Shown here piece by piece: positions 10,035-20,294 of a DNA stretch of 52,920 nucleotides. This stretch comes from Candidatus Nitrosotenuis sp. GTDB taxonomy: Archaea > Thermoproteota > Nitrososphaeria > Nitrososphaerales > Nitrosopumilaceae. A model generated the notes under the pieces. The model ran no database searches. It worked only from the letters and a program-made list of their open reading frames with translations, and was not told the origin of the DNA. Each line of letters starts with the position of its first letter. The first letter of the stretch is position 1. The translations under genes and the position numbers were made by a program. Where the stretch lies: positions 1-52,920 of the forward strand of contig SCVO01000056.1 of the NCBI GenBank assembly GCA_004322465.1, written 5' to 3'.

Positions 10035-11156
10035 TCAAAGGGCTGGCTTTTGGATCAGTTTGAAGCCTTTGGCTCTAGTCATTGCAATAACTACGCCTAC
10101 AACAGACGTCATTGCAATCAGAGCACCAAATGGAAACTCTGGGACAATTTTTGCAACATCGTTCATCTTGAGCAGTATCTTGTCGATGTGTGCGCTTACC
10201 TCGGATGCCGGTGCACCTGCCTTGATCATGTTACGCAGGTCTTCGCGCATCAATTGCTCCATATCATGCGATAATTGTGGATTATTTTGTTTAACCAGTG
10301 TAGACTCTAGGTATTCAAAGTTGTCCAGATATGCCTTTGTTGCAAGACTCAGTGCGTCATCGGTATTTCCTGCAGCATACTGCTCTTTTGTTTCTTGAAG
10401 TAGTGATCTTATGTTTTCAACGTAAACTAGCAAGTCTGTTTCCTCACTTTGAACGCCCCTGACTTCGTCAAGCTCGTGAATCATCGCACCTGCCTTGGTT
10501 TCAATGTCCTCTGGGTCCGCCCTTGCCTTGTAGCCTGCCCACAGGTCAGCATAGAATTTGTCCAGCTCGTCCGCATTATGCTGAGGGATGTCGGACTTTA
10601 TCGTGTTGTAGATTTGCTCAGACCGCCAGACAAATGCGGAACCGTCCTGAAATTCAGCCATCATGTTGATCTGCCCGTTTGCGACGCCTTCGGCATATTC
10701 ATCTTTTGATGTCCCAAGCAGTCCCTGCATCAGTTGCATTTTGAAATTTGTATCCTGGCTAAGATCATCTCCAACTATTGCAGTTCTTGCAATTTCAACT
10801 ACTTCTTTTGCCTCGTCAAGTGCTTTTTGTGCGTCTTGTCGCGTTACATCTTTTCCTGTCTTCTTGCCTAGATCCATGAGAATCTGCTCCACATGAGCAT
10901 CCATCGTAGGATCATTTTTTTGAAGATCTGGCTTCATAAGCGCGTATAGTTCTGCAATTGGATGAGTGGCGTGGACAAGTGCAAGCTCTGCGTTATGATC
11001 ATCAAGGTTTTGCTCGATTGCCCAGAAATGGCCCAGCGTCTCTTCGAGATGTCCGGCAAATGCAAGTTTTTCATCGTAATCGGCATCTGCAAATGCAAGT
11101 GATGCAGATGACACAACTGCAACTAATGCGAGAACAGCGAGAATGGATTTCAACAA
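10035..11156 (-). CDS. Exported helical protein with C-terminal PEFG-CTERM-type sorting signal
   Basis: N-terminal signal peptide; C-terminus PEFPFGALIAMTSVVGVVIAMTRAKGFKL (PEFG motif, TM, basic residues). Confidence 0.8.
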   Translation of the reverse strand: MLKSILAVLALVAVVSSASLAFADADYDEKLAFAGHLEETLGHFWAIEQNLDDHNAELALVHATHPIAELYALMKPDLQKNDPTMDAHVEQILMDLGKKTGKDVTRQDAQKALDEAKEVVEIARTAIVGDDLSQDTNFKMQLMQGLLGTSKDEYAEGVANGQINMMAEFQDGSAFVWRSEQIYNTIKSDIPQHNADELDKFYADLWAGYKARADPEDIETKAGAMIHELDEVRGVQSEETDLLVYVENIRSLLQETKEQYAAGNTDDALSLATKAYLDNFEYLESTLVKQNNPQLSHDMEQLMREDLRNMIKAGAPASEVSAHIDKILLKMNDVAKIVPEFPFGALIAMTSVVGVVIAMTRAKGFKLIQKPAL

Positions 11157-11373
11157 TGTTGGTCAGTTTTATTGACTGCTTTAAACCGATGCATGGTTCC
11201 ACAGTCCTAAAACGAAATTTTATAATGAGATTTTTTGGTGTCCGTTATCTTTCTGCATAATGGTTTTCTTGATAAAAATCCATAGCAATGTTTTACAGAG
11301 TTACTAAATTATGATCAAAACCACATCAATGTGTTTTCAGATGGCAGTACTTGTTAACGACAGAGAATTACAT

Positions 11374-13086
11374 TCAGAAGAGATTGTATAATCTTGCAAG
11401 CGACACTTTGTCAACTGGATCAACAGTAGCAATTTTCCCATCTACTCTGACCTCATATGTTTCAGGATTAATCTCTATTGTTGGCGTGAGATCATTGTAA
11501 AGCATATCCTTCTTGCCAATATTTCTACAATTTTTTACTGGAACCAACTTCTTGCTTGTTTTGACTTTAGAGGACAATCCCAAATCGAGGGCAATCTGCG
11601 ACGTAAACGTAACCGATGTGGAGTGTTTTGCTCCTCCCATGGATCCAAACATTGGTCTATAGGAGATTGGTTCCGTGGTGGGTATAGATGCATTAGGATC
11701 TCCCATCAGAGAATACGCAATCATCCCTCCCTTGATTATCAGTTTGGGCTTGATGCCAAAAAACTGCGGCGTCCAAACTACAATGTCGGCAATCTTTCCA
11801 GGCTCTAATGATCCTACATATTGCGATATTCCGTGCGTAATTGCCGGATTTATTGTGATTTTGGCAAGATATCGCTTCACCCTCAGGTTATCGTTTTCTC
11901 CAGACTCTTGTGCGAGTCTGCCTTTCATTTTTTTCATCTTATCGGCAGTTTGCCAATTTCTTGTTGTGACCTCACCTACCCTGCCCATTGCCTGACTATC
12001 GGAGGACATCATGCTTAGGGCTCCAATGTCATGCAAGACATCCTCAGCTGCGATTGTCTCGCCACGAATTCTTGATTCTGCAAAGGAGACGTCTTCTGGA
12101 ACAGATGGATTGAGATGATGACACACCATCATCATGTCCAAGTGTTCGGATAACGTGTTGACAGTAAACGGTCTTGTTGGGTTTGTCGATGATGGTAAGA
12201 CGTTTTTTTCACCGGCAATCTTCATTATGTCTGGTGCATGCCCTCCGCCAGCGCCCTCAGTGTGGTATGTGTGAATGGTTCTTCCGGCTATTGCATTTAT
12301 CGTATCATCCACATACCCGCACTCGTTTAAGGTGTCAGTGTGAATTGCCACCTGGGTGTCAGTTTTGTCTGCAACCCTTAGGGCAGAGTCGATGGTGGCA
12401 GGCGTCGTACCCCAGTCCTCATGCAACTTCAAGCCGCATGCGCCGCCCTCTATTTGCTCCATCAGTGCCGCTTCTTGGGAATCATTTCCTTTCCCCAAGA
12501 AGCCAAAATTCAATGGAAGATCGTCAACGGCCTCCATCATCCTTTGAATGTTCCAAGTGCCGGGAGTGCAGGTTGTGGCGTTGGTACCGTCTGCCGGACC
12601 TGTCCCACCGCCAATCATTGTTGTGGTGCCACTACAAATTGCGTGTACGGCTTGCTGCGGCGAAATGAAATGAATGTGAGTGTCGATGGCGCCGGGAGTG
12701 CAAATCGTGTGCTCCCCCGAGATGACTTCGGTGTTTGATGAGATAATCATGTCAATTCCATCCATAATGTTTGGGTTTCCCGCATTACCAATTCCTACAA
12801 TAATCCCGTCTTTGATTCCAATGTCTCCCTTGATTATTCCCAGGAGTGGATCCAGGATTATCGCATTTGTGATTACAAGGTCAAGCGAGTTTTCTCTTTT
12901 CACGCCGCTTGCCTGGCCCAGTCCATCTCTGGCACTTTTTCCTCCGCCAAAGACCACTTCGTCCCCGTATACGAGAAGATTTTTTTCAATCTCGATTATC
13001 AAATCAGTGTCAGCGAGCCTCACTTTGTCGCCCACAGTAGGGCCAAAGAGATCGACGTACGTCTTTCGCGGTATTTTCAGAGTCAC
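11374..13086 (-). CDS. ureC: Urease alpha subunit
   Basis: 570 aa; [24 protein letters not shown] (carbamylated Lys region), [13 protein letters not shown]. Confidence 0.98.
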   Translation of the reverse strand: MTLKIPRKTYVDLFGPTVGDKVRLADTDLIIEIEKNLLVYGDEVVFGGGKSARDGLGQASGVKRENSLDLVITNAIILDPLLGIIKGDIGIKDGIIVGIGNAGNPNIMDGIDMIISSNTEVISGEHTICTPGAIDTHIHFISPQQAVHAICSGTTTMIGGGTGPADGTNATTCTPGTWNIQRMMEAVDDLPLNFGFLGKGNDSQEAALMEQIEGGACGLKLHEDWGTTPATIDSALRVADKTDTQVAIHTDTLNECGYVDDTINAIAGRTIHTYHTEGAGGGHAPDIMKIAGEKNVLPSSTNPTRPFTVNTLSEHLDMMMVCHHLNPSVPEDVSFAESRIRGETIAAEDVLHDIGALSMMSSDSQAMGRVGEVTTRNWQTADKMKKMKGRLAQESGENDNLRVKRYLAKITINPAITHGISQYVGSLEPGKIADIVVWTPQFFGIKPKLIIKGGMIAYSLMGDPNASIPTTEPISYRPMFGSMGGAKHSTSVTFTSQIALDLGLSSKVKTSKKLVPVKNCRNIGKKDMLYNDLTPTIEINPETYEVRVDGKIATVDPVDKVSLARLYNLF

Positions 13087-13442
13087 GACTTGAAACCTCT
13101 TTCCTTTGATTTGCTCAGGGCCTCTTCTCTTTTCTCATCCAGATTCCCATTGACCAGTCCAGAAAACCCAAACACGATTCTTTTTCCGGCGTATTCCACC
13201 AGTTCTACTTCTCTAGAGTCGCCCGGCTCAAATCTAACGGATGTGCCTGCAGGAATGTTTAGATGAAAACCATAGGAATCGGTTCTGGAAAAAGACAGTG
13301 CTTTGTTTGCCTCGAAAAAATGAGTGTGGGATCCAACCTGTATTGGCCTATCACCGGTATTCGTTACTAGAACTTTTACGGTCTTTCTATTTTCATTAGC
13401 GATGATTGGTTGATTTGAAATGAAATATTCTCCAGGGATCAT
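13083..13442 (-). CDS. ureB: Urease beta subunit
   Basis: [46 protein letters not shown]; adjacent to ureC. Confidence 0.97.
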   Translation of the reverse strand: MIPGEYFISNQPIIANENRKTVKVLVTNTGDRPIQVGSHTHFFEANKALSFSRTDSYGFHLNIPAGTSVRFEPGDSREVELVEYAGKRIVFGFSGLVNGNLDEKREEALSKSKERGFKS

Positions 13443-13445
13443 GTC

Positions 13446-13748
13446 TTACACTATCGGGTTATGCACGGTTACGAGTTTTGTTCCGTCCTCAAACGTGGCC
13501 TCGACTTGAATTGTATGAATAAGTTCAGGCACTCCAGGCAAGACGTCGTCTTTTTTCAGCACCTTGTTTCCAGAGATCATAAGCTCTGAAACTGTTTTTC
13601 CATCCCGTGCGCCCTCAAGGATGTGATCCGTGATCAAGGCAACCGCCTCTGGGTGGTTTAGCTTCAGGCCCCGCTCCTTTCGTCTATGCGCCAATTGCGC
13701 CGCAACAAAAATACTGAGTTTATCAAGATCCTTAGGTGTAAACATCAT
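13446..13748 (-). CDS. ureA: Urease gamma subunit
   Basis: [57 protein letters not shown]...[28 protein letters not shown]. Confidence 0.98.
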   Translation of the reverse strand: MMFTPKDLDKLSIFVAAQLAHRRKERGLKLNHPEAVALITDHILEGARDGKTVSELMISGNKVLKKDDVLPGVPELIHTIQVEATFEDGTKLVTVHNPIV

Positions 13749-13829
13749 TGCTATGGGTATGAGATCATTCTATTTATTGCTTAAACGTAAAATACGAAAA
13801 GATAACTTTGAGCATACAATAGACTTGAC

Positions 13830-14318
13830 ATGTTAAGTCAAACGGCAATTATTGGAAATATTTTTGCTAAAAGCGGATCACAAATTCTAAAGGGAAAGGC
13901 ATTTGAAAAACTGCAGATATCGCGTCACGACTTGGAGAAAAACAGGCTTCGCAGAACAACTGACAAGGGTGTTGACATTGCCATAATATTGGAACGCGGC
14001 ACCAAGTTGCAACATGGGGATATTCTAAAACATGACGAGAGTTTGGTTGTGATTGAGCAAATTCCAGAAAAAGTCATCACGATAAAAACAAAAGAAAAAG
14101 ACGGCGCCTTTGAAGTGCTGGTATTATTGGGCCACATAATTGGAAACAGGCACAGGCCGATCTCGTTAGAAGACAGGTCGGTGACGTTTCCCATACAGGC
14201 AGAATCGGAACTAGAGGTCTTTGAAAGGCTGTTTGCACCAATAATAGGAAAAATAGAGATGAGTGTCGAAGAAAAAATCTACAAGCCAGACGAGAGGATG
14301 AACGTTCATGAACACTGA
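13830..14318 (+). CDS. ureE: Urease accessory protein UreE
   Basis: Position between divergent ureA and ureF; LGHIIGNRHRPISLED motif. Confidence 0.92.
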   Translation: MLSQTAIIGNIFAKSGSQILKGKAFEKLQISRHDLEKNRLRRTTDKGVDIAIILERGTKLQHGDILKHDESLVVIEQIPEKVITIKTKEKDGAFEVLVLLGHIIGNRHRPISLEDRSVTFPIQAESELEVFERLFAPIIGKIEMSVEEKIYKPDERMNVHEH

Positions 14319-15006
14319 TGATATGGAGCAGGACCTTGGGATGATGCAGATATCAGATTCCTTCTTCCCCACAGGGCTCTATGCAAACTCAAACGGCCTT
14401 GAAAGCATATTTCAAAACAATAAAAAAATCACGCACCTTGAAGTCGCAGAAATTATTGAAGCCCAACTAAAACAACAGATCGGTCCTACAGATTTGATAG
14501 TGATGCTAAACGCATTGAAATTTGCAAGTGCAAGAGAATTTGACAAGATAACAGAGGCAGATACGAGAATCAACTCGATGAAGAACATCAAAGAGGTAAG
14601 AGAGGCCTCCAAGAGATCAGGAATCCAGTTAGCAAGATGCGTCAATGAATTTGCCAAGGATGAAATTCTTCAGAAATACTTGGAATCTCATCAAAAAGGA
14701 ACTATAGACGGGGCATACCCGGTCAGCTTTGGTCTGTGTGCTAATGCGTTGGGGATTGATTCGCAAAAGGCTGGGCTGATGTTCCTGTATGGTTTTGTAG
14801 TAAGCGTAGTAGGTGCAGCATCAAGAATGGGAATAACTCAACATTATCAGGCTCAAAAAATAATTCATGAGTTAAAGCCGCTAATTATCAGAATTGTGAG
14901 CGAGAGTCTTGATAGACCCATAAAAGATATCTGGCAATTTGCGCCCCACTTGGAGATTTTACAAATGCACCATGAGAGAATGGACTCTAAAATGTTTATT
15001 ACATAA
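14308..15006 (+). CDS. ureF: Urease accessory protein UreF
   Basis: MQISDSFFPTGLYANSNGLESIFQ typical UreF N-terminus; overlaps ureE. Confidence 0.93.
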   Translation: MNTDDMEQDLGMMQISDSFFPTGLYANSNGLESIFQNNKKITHLEVAEIIEAQLKQQIGPTDLIVMLNALKFASAREFDKITEADTRINSMKNIKEVREASKRSGIQLARCVNEFAKDEILQKYLESHQKGTIDGAYPVSFGLCANALGIDSQKAGLMFLYGFVVSVVGAASRMGITQHYQAQKIIHELKPLIIRIVSESLDRPIKDIWQFAPHLEILQMHHERMDSKMFIT

Positions 15007-15024
15007 ACAAAGGGAACTTGGCAG

Positions 15025-15690
15025 ATGACTGACAGAATACCAAGGCTTGGGATTGGTGGGCCGGTAGGCTCTGGCAAAAGCATGTTAATTGAGAGAGTTG
15101 TTCCAGTGTTGGCATCTAAAGGATACAGCATTAGCATAATTTCAAACGATGTCATCTCAAAAGAAGATGCAGACAGAATGAGAAAGAACTTGGCAACGGA
15201 TCGGGGCCTTTTGCCAGAAAATCTTGTCATCGGTATTGCCACTGGAGGATGTCCGCATACGGCAATTAGAGAAGATCCGTCAATTAACATCTCAGTGATA
15301 GAAGAAATCGAAGAAAAGCATCCCGAGCTGGACCTCATCATAATAGAAAGTGGTGGGGACAACATCACGACCACATTTAGTCCAAGCCTTGCAGACTATT
15401 TCATTTACATAATTGATGTTGCGGGCGGGGACAAATACCCAAGAAAGAGCGGCCTTGGGATAGAAAGCTGCGACCTTCTTGTGATAAACAAGATTGATCT
15501 TGCACCGCATGTAGGTGCAGACCTTAATGTAATGAAACAAGACGCAGAACGTATTCGCAAAGACAAACCGTATGTCTTTGTCAACTGCAAAAACGATACT
15601 GGAATAGATACTGTATCAGAACACATAATCAGAGATCTCCTTTTTGACAGTATGCCAAAAGTAACGCTGCCAGATAGGCAGAGGCAGTAA
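15025..15690 (+). CDS. ureG: Urease accessory GTPase UreG
   Basis: LGIGGPVGSGKSMLIE P-loop, GIATGGCPHTAIREDPSIN, VINKIDLAPHVGADL. Confidence 0.97.
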   Translation: MTDRIPRLGIGGPVGSGKSMLIERVVPVLASKGYSISIISNDVISKEDADRMRKNLATDRGLLPENLVIGIATGGCPHTAIREDPSINISVIEEIEEKHPELDLIIIESGGDNITTTFSPSLADYFIYIIDVAGGDKYPRKSGLGIESCDLLVINKIDLAPHVGADLNVMKQDAERIRKDKPYVFVNCKNDTGIDTVSEHIIRDLLFDSMPKVTLPDRQRQ

Positions 15691-15695
15691 ATAGA

Positions 15696-16616
15696 TTGGA
15701 TTTTTCAAGTACGGAAGAAACATCGACTGAAATGCTTCAGCACAATGAGGAGATAAAACAGCTTGGAGCAGGTAAGTCCGGCAAAAACGGCAAGCTGAAA
15801 ATAATTCTTGGCATAGACCTGTCTTCTGGAAGAACTAGAATAAAGGAAAAAGAATCCGCATTTCCACTTAGCGTTCAAAAGGAAATCTACTATGATCAGT
15901 TCCTGCCAAATATGACTCACGTCTATATGGTGTCCAGCTCTGGTGGAATCTTACAGGGAGACAAATACGCAATTGATGTGACTTTGGAAAAAGACGCACT
16001 AGCCCACATAACAACACAGGGGGCCACGAGAATCTACGGCATGAATGTCAGTAACGCAATTCAAGTGGTAAATGTAACGCTTGATGACGGCGCTTATCTT
16101 GAGTTTATTCCAGATCAGATAATCCCCTACAAAGACTCTAGATTCTATCAAGAAATCAGCTTTAAAGTGCATGATAACGCCACAATGATTTACTCTGAGA
16201 TAGTAAGCCCCGGAAGAATTGGCATGGGGGAGATTTTTGACTACGACATATGCTACCTCAGGTCAACAGGAAAAAATCACAAAGGCGAGCTGAGATTTAC
16301 AGATTACACCAAAATTGAGCCAAAAAAGATGAACTTGCAGAGTTTCGGATTATTAGGACAAAAGCAAATTACGGCAACCATGTACATTCTGGCAAAAACA
16401 AAAGATGTTGAAACAATAATTAAGACTTTAGAAAATCAGATTAAAAATTCTTCAGAAATTGAAATCGGTTGGTCTACGATGACAAAAGAAAACGGGGTTT
16501 TGCTACGAATCCTTGGGAGTGCGACGAGGGATGTCATTCGATTGGTTTACGACATAACAAAAATAGTCAGAAAGATAATACTTGATTCGGATTTTCATGA
16601 AATACGAAAAACTTGA
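15696..16616 (+). CDS. ureD: Urease accessory protein UreD/UreH
   Basis: 306 aa; SSGGILQGDKYAIDVTLEKDALAHITTQGATRIY, YLEFIPDQIIPYKDSRFYQE. Confidence 0.93.
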   Translation: MDFSSTEETSTEMLQHNEEIKQLGAGKSGKNGKLKIILGIDLSSGRTRIKEKESAFPLSVQKEIYYDQFLPNMTHVYMVSSSGGILQGDKYAIDVTLEKDALAHITTQGATRIYGMNVSNAIQVVNVTLDDGAYLEFIPDQIIPYKDSRFYQEISFKVHDNATMIYSEIVSPGRIGMGEIFDYDICYLRSTGKNHKGELRFTDYTKIEPKKMNLQSFGLLGQKQITATMYILAKTKDVETIIKTLENQIKNSSEIEIGWSTMTKENGVLLRILGSATRDVIRLVYDITKIVRKIILDSDFHEIRKT

Positions 16617-16628
16617 TTTTGTGCCAGC

Positions 16629-17144
16629 CTAGGTTTTTGTTCCGCACTTGGTGCAGAATTTCGCACCAGCTCTGAGATCAGCACAGCAAGACCTGCACCC
16701 ATTCTGTGAAGAGCGCGGCATCATTGCAGGATCTGGCGAAGGCAGAGTGCCTGGTGAAGAAAATGCAGCTCCTGCGGAAACAATCGACGGAGGCCTTCCA
16801 GGTGTTTGAGCAGGCATTGCCGGTACTCTTCCCATTCCACCCATCATTCCGCCCCCCATGCCAGGCATCAGTCCAGGGGATTGCGTTGTTCCAAGGTTTC
16901 CTGCACCTACTCTGTCAAGCGCCTTTTTCATCTCAAAGATTACTTTGACTGCCAAAAATTCCAATGCAGAATACGCAACCACGTAGTCTCCAAGGCTTTG
17001 AAAAAATTCCTTTTCTGAAATCTTGCCCTGCTTGTACATGGTGTTTGTATCCAAAAACGACTCGTAGTATCCCTGTGAGTCCTTGAACAAATTATCTAGT
17101 TTTTCTGCTAAAAGGTTTAGTGTGTCTACTTCACCAAGTGACAT
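16629..17144 (-). CDS. Hypothetical protein with Pro/Met/Gly-rich linker and C-terminal zinc ribbon
   Basis: 171 aa; CRSCCADLRAGAKFCTKCGTKT. Confidence 0.65.
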   Translation of the reverse strand: MSLGEVDTLNLLAEKLDNLFKDSQGYYESFLDTNTMYKQGKISEKEFFQSLGDYVVAYSALEFLAVKVIFEMKKALDRVGAGNLGTTQSPGLMPGMGGGMMGGMGRVPAMPAQTPGRPPSIVSAGAAFSSPGTLPSPDPAMMPRSSQNGCRSCCADLRAGAKFCTKCGTKT

Positions 17145-17196
17145 GTAGCAAATTCGATGGACGCTTATTAATTACTTTATGATTAAAAAAGAAGGT

Positions 17197-17553
17197 TTAG
17201 GTTTTAGAGAGCGCTCTGTCAATCATGCCCTTGTAGGATTCCTTTGATGCTGCACCAACTTGCTGAGCCAAGACTTGACCCTTGTGCATAAGCATTAGAG
17301 TTGGAATGCTAAAGATGTTGTATTTTGCGGCTAGTTCGTTTGCCTCGTCAACGTTTACTTTGACAAAGTTTACTTTGCCTTCGTAATCTTTGGCAAGCTC
17401 TTCTACCACAGGACCTACCATTCTGCATGGTCCGCACCATTCTGCCCAGAAATCTACGAATACTGGGTTTGGTGAATCTACTACTTGAGATTGCCAGTCC
17501 TTTGCGTTTGTTATATGTGCTAGAGCCATCTTTATCAAAATCGTTCTAGTCAA
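17197..17553 (-). CDS. trxA: Thioredoxin
   Basis: VDFWAEWCGPCRMVGPVVEELAKDY; cis-Pro IPTLMLMHKGQ. Confidence 0.95.
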   Translation of the reverse strand: MTRTILIKMALAHITNAKDWQSQVVDSPNPVFVDFWAEWCGPCRMVGPVVEELAKDYEGKVNFVKVNVDEANELAAKYNIFSIPTLMLMHKGQVLAQQVGAASKESYKGMIDRALSKT

Positions 17554-17630
17554 ACGTATCTAAATATGTTAAGGATTGATCCGGGACAATTCAACATATA
17601 CTTAAATGTCGTCTGGGTCTGTTCCAAAAT

Positions 17631-18371
17631 ATGAGCTCAGAGCTGCGTTTGAAAAAGCTTAGAGGTTCAGGCGGATTTGTCATGGCCCAAGTTTCAGACG
17701 ATCAGCAAAGAAAGGGCAACCTGGGCGGACCTGACTTGTTTTTGGCACCAATTGGAAGACTAGATCAGGAAAAAATTTCAAAATATTACTGCAATACATG
17801 TGAGAAGGATTACGAGGGAAGCCCGAAAATAGAATACGAAAGCCCAAATGAAGAAGTTGCGCAAAATTTGATTCTCCTAGAGCGTGGACAATACATGTGC
17901 ACGACTTGCGGTTCCACAATAGCAGAGTACAGAGAATTCCAAAAGCAAAACCAACAGGCAGACGTAGGTCTTGCAAGACCAATTTCGCCATCATCTGATC
18001 AGCCAGTTATTTCTACTGAATCAACCGTTCAACAAAGTACACAGCCAGAAATTCAGACATTTTCCTCACCGTCAGACCCACAGGGCTCATTTAGCTCCAT
18101 AGTTGGAATGTCAGTGTATAGCTCCGATGCGAAAAAAGTCGGAGTAGCAAAACAAGTCGGAGTAAATTCATCACACCAAGTGGTCTTGATTGTGACAAAA
18201 AACAACGGCTCCGATGAGACCATCGAGTGGGGAAAAATCAAAAAAATTGGCGAGATAATTCTATTGGGAGATGGAAGCCAGTCAGGAACCTCGTCACTGA
18301 AATGCTCAGGCTGTAATTACGAAAATAAGGCAGGCTCCAAGTTTTGTGAGAGTTGCGGAAGCAAGCTGTAA
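17631..18371 (+). CDS. PRC-barrel-like protein with zinc ribbons
   Basis: GMSVYSSDAKKVGVAKQVGVNSSHQVVLIVTKNN...EWGKIKKIGEIILLG; two C-X2-C pairs at N-terminal part and CSGCNYENKAGSKFCESCGSKL tail. Confidence 0.65.
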   Translation: MSSELRLKKLRGSGGFVMAQVSDDQQRKGNLGGPDLFLAPIGRLDQEKISKYYCNTCEKDYEGSPKIEYESPNEEVAQNLILLERGQYMCTTCGSTIAEYREFQKQNQQADVGLARPISPSSDQPVISTESTVQQSTQPEIQTFSSPSDPQGSFSSIVGMSVYSSDAKKVGVAKQVGVNSSHQVVLIVTKNNGSDETIEWGKIKKIGEIILLGDGSQSGTSSLKCSGCNYENKAGSKFCESCGSKL

Positions 18372-18372
18372 G

Positions 18373-19053
18373 ATGGCTTCAAGCTCAACGACAAAGACAA
18401 TCGTAAAGGACGTTATCATAGTTGCAGTTGGCGTTGCCGTAATCTGGTTTGGACTACAATTGGCGTTTGGAACACAGAATCCATTTTATGTTGTTTCTAG
18501 CGGAAGCATGATTCCAGTTTTGCAAGTATATGATGTATTAGTTGTCCAAGGACATGTGTCTTTTGACGATATCAAAATAGGTGACATCATTGTGTTTAAC
18601 AGACCAAACGGACACGACAGAGTAATAGTCCATAGAGTTGCAGAGATCTTGAACGATAATCCAAAGACGATTAGGACAAAGGGCGATGCAAACCCCGGCT
18701 CGATTCCAGGAACTGACTATCCGCTTACAAAAGACGAATACATCGGCAAAGTAGTCTATGTCGTACCGCAGATAGGGTACATAACACGGGTTCTGACGCC
18801 CCCAATCAACTACATCATAATCGCGGTAATAGTCGGCATAATGATTGTAAAGCAGTATTATGGAAAGGGCAAATCGGAAGATGCTCCAAAGTTCGGAACC
18901 GATCCCAAGTCGCCAACCGACGCAGACTTACCAAAAGAGGAATTTACAAAATCGCCAGATTCAGAATACAGCGATTCCGTTGTTGATCCAAGCCAGAACA
19001 AGAATCAAAACGACGAAGCAAAACCTAACAATTCGTCTTTATTCAAGGAATAA
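18373..19053 (+). CDS. Signal peptidase I (archaeal/ER type)
   Basis: VSSGSMIPVLQVYDVLVVQG (catalytic Ser), GDIIVFNRPNGHDRVIVHRV, TKGDANPGSIPGTDYPLTKDEYIGKV; start chosen at 18373 within the longer ORF 18346-19053. Confidence 0.9.
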   Translation: MASSSTTKTIVKDVIIVAVGVAVIWFGLQLAFGTQNPFYVVSSGSMIPVLQVYDVLVVQGHVSFDDIKIGDIIVFNRPNGHDRVIVHRVAEILNDNPKTIRTKGDANPGSIPGTDYPLTKDEYIGKVVYVVPQIGYITRVLTPPINYIIIAVIVGIMIVKQYYGKGKSEDAPKFGTDPKSPTDADLPKEEFTKSPDSEYSDSVVDPSQNKNQNDEAKPNNSSLFKE

Positions 19054-19099
19054 CTGTAAAACATTAAAGAGCATAGAAGACCAGTTAACATTCGCTATT

Positions 19100-20251
19100 A
19101 TGACCACAGCGAAAGAAGCAATGTCACTTCACAGAAGACTAAAAGGCAAGATAACAGTTGAGAGCAAAATTCGCAATCTGAAGCAAAAAGACATCAAGCT
19201 AATTTACACTCCTGGTGTCGCTTTTGTTTGCGAGGCAATTTACAGAAGGCCTTTTGAGAAATACAATCTTACCTCAAAAGGCAACAATGTCGCAATAGTG
19301 ACTGACGGGACGAGAATTCTTGGTTTGGGAAGAATTGGTCCATATGCTGCGCTTCCAGTAATGGAGGGAAAAGCAGTACTGTACAAAAAATTTGGCAACG
19401 TAAACGCATTTCCCATTTGCCTTAACATTACAGACAAAGACCAAATCATAAATACCGTTAAAGCGATCGAGCCAGTTTTTGGCGCAATAAATCTTGAAGA
19501 CATCGAGTCTCCAAAGGTGCTAGAGATTTCTGCCGAGCTTGAAAAATCTCTTTTGATTCCGGTATTTCATGACGACAGGCATGGGACCGCAGTCGTAGCA
19601 CTGGCTGCACTGATTAATTCACTCAAAATCGTCAAAAAGCAAATGTCTTCAAAGATCATACTAGCTGGTGCAGGCTCAGCAGGCTATGGAATATGCAAGC
19701 TGCTAACATTTGCAGGATGTAACAATATGACTGTAGTGGATTCTGAAGGTGCGATCTACAAGGGAAGAACCAAGCACATGAACAAATACAAAAAGGAAAT
19801 TGCCGAAATTACAAATCCAAAAAAGCAGAAAGGAATGCTGGAAGACGTTATTAAAAATTCTGATGTGTTCATTGGAGTGTCCGGTACTAAGGGTCTTCTT
19901 TCTGCTAAAATGATACAAACCATGAACGAGTCTCCGATAGTTTTTGCGCTTACAAATCCCGAGCCAGAGATAGACCCGGTAGTTGCAAAAAGATCAGGGG
20001 CAAGAATCATTGCGACTGGAAGCTACATGTATGAAAACAAGATCAATAACGCGCTTGTATTTCCATATTTGATGAGAGTTATTCTAGATAAAAAGATAAG
20101 AAGGATTACTCTTGACTTGCTGTTTGCCACCGCAAAAGCAATAGCAGACACGGTTCCCAGCAAACAACTCGCTTACAATCACATAATGCCCGAAATTGGA
20201 AATAAAAAGATACAGTACAACATCAGTCAGGCATTAAAGAAATTCAAATAA
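19100..20251 (+). CDS. Malic enzyme (NAD(P)-dependent malate dehydrogenase, decarboxylating)
   Basis: KLIYTPGVAFVCEAI, VTDGTRILGLGRIGPYAALPVMEGKAVLYKKFGNV, FHDDRHGTAVV, GAGSAGYGICKLL; start chosen at 19100 within ORF 18860-20251. Confidence 0.93.
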   Translation: MTTAKEAMSLHRRLKGKITVESKIRNLKQKDIKLIYTPGVAFVCEAIYRRPFEKYNLTSKGNNVAIVTDGTRILGLGRIGPYAALPVMEGKAVLYKKFGNVNAFPICLNITDKDQIINTVKAIEPVFGAINLEDIESPKVLEISAELEKSLLIPVFHDDRHGTAVVALAALINSLKIVKKQMSSKIILAGAGSAGYGICKLLTFAGCNNMTVVDSEGAIYKGRTKHMNKYKKEIAEITNPKKQKGMLEDVIKNSDVFIGVSGTKGLLSAKMIQTMNESPIVFALTNPEPEIDPVVAKRSGARIIATGSYMYENKINNALVFPYLMRVILDKKIRRITLDLLFATAKAIADTVPSKQLAYNHIMPEIGNKKIQYNISQALKKFK

Positions 20252-20294
20252 TCGAATTCTTATCGCGGCAAAGACACTAGACGAAATTAAAAGA

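Noticed and set aside
12174-12668. 164-aa plus-strand ORF (and neighbours 11623-13093 +)
   Set aside because: Antisense to ureC; composition is a shadow of the real coding frame.
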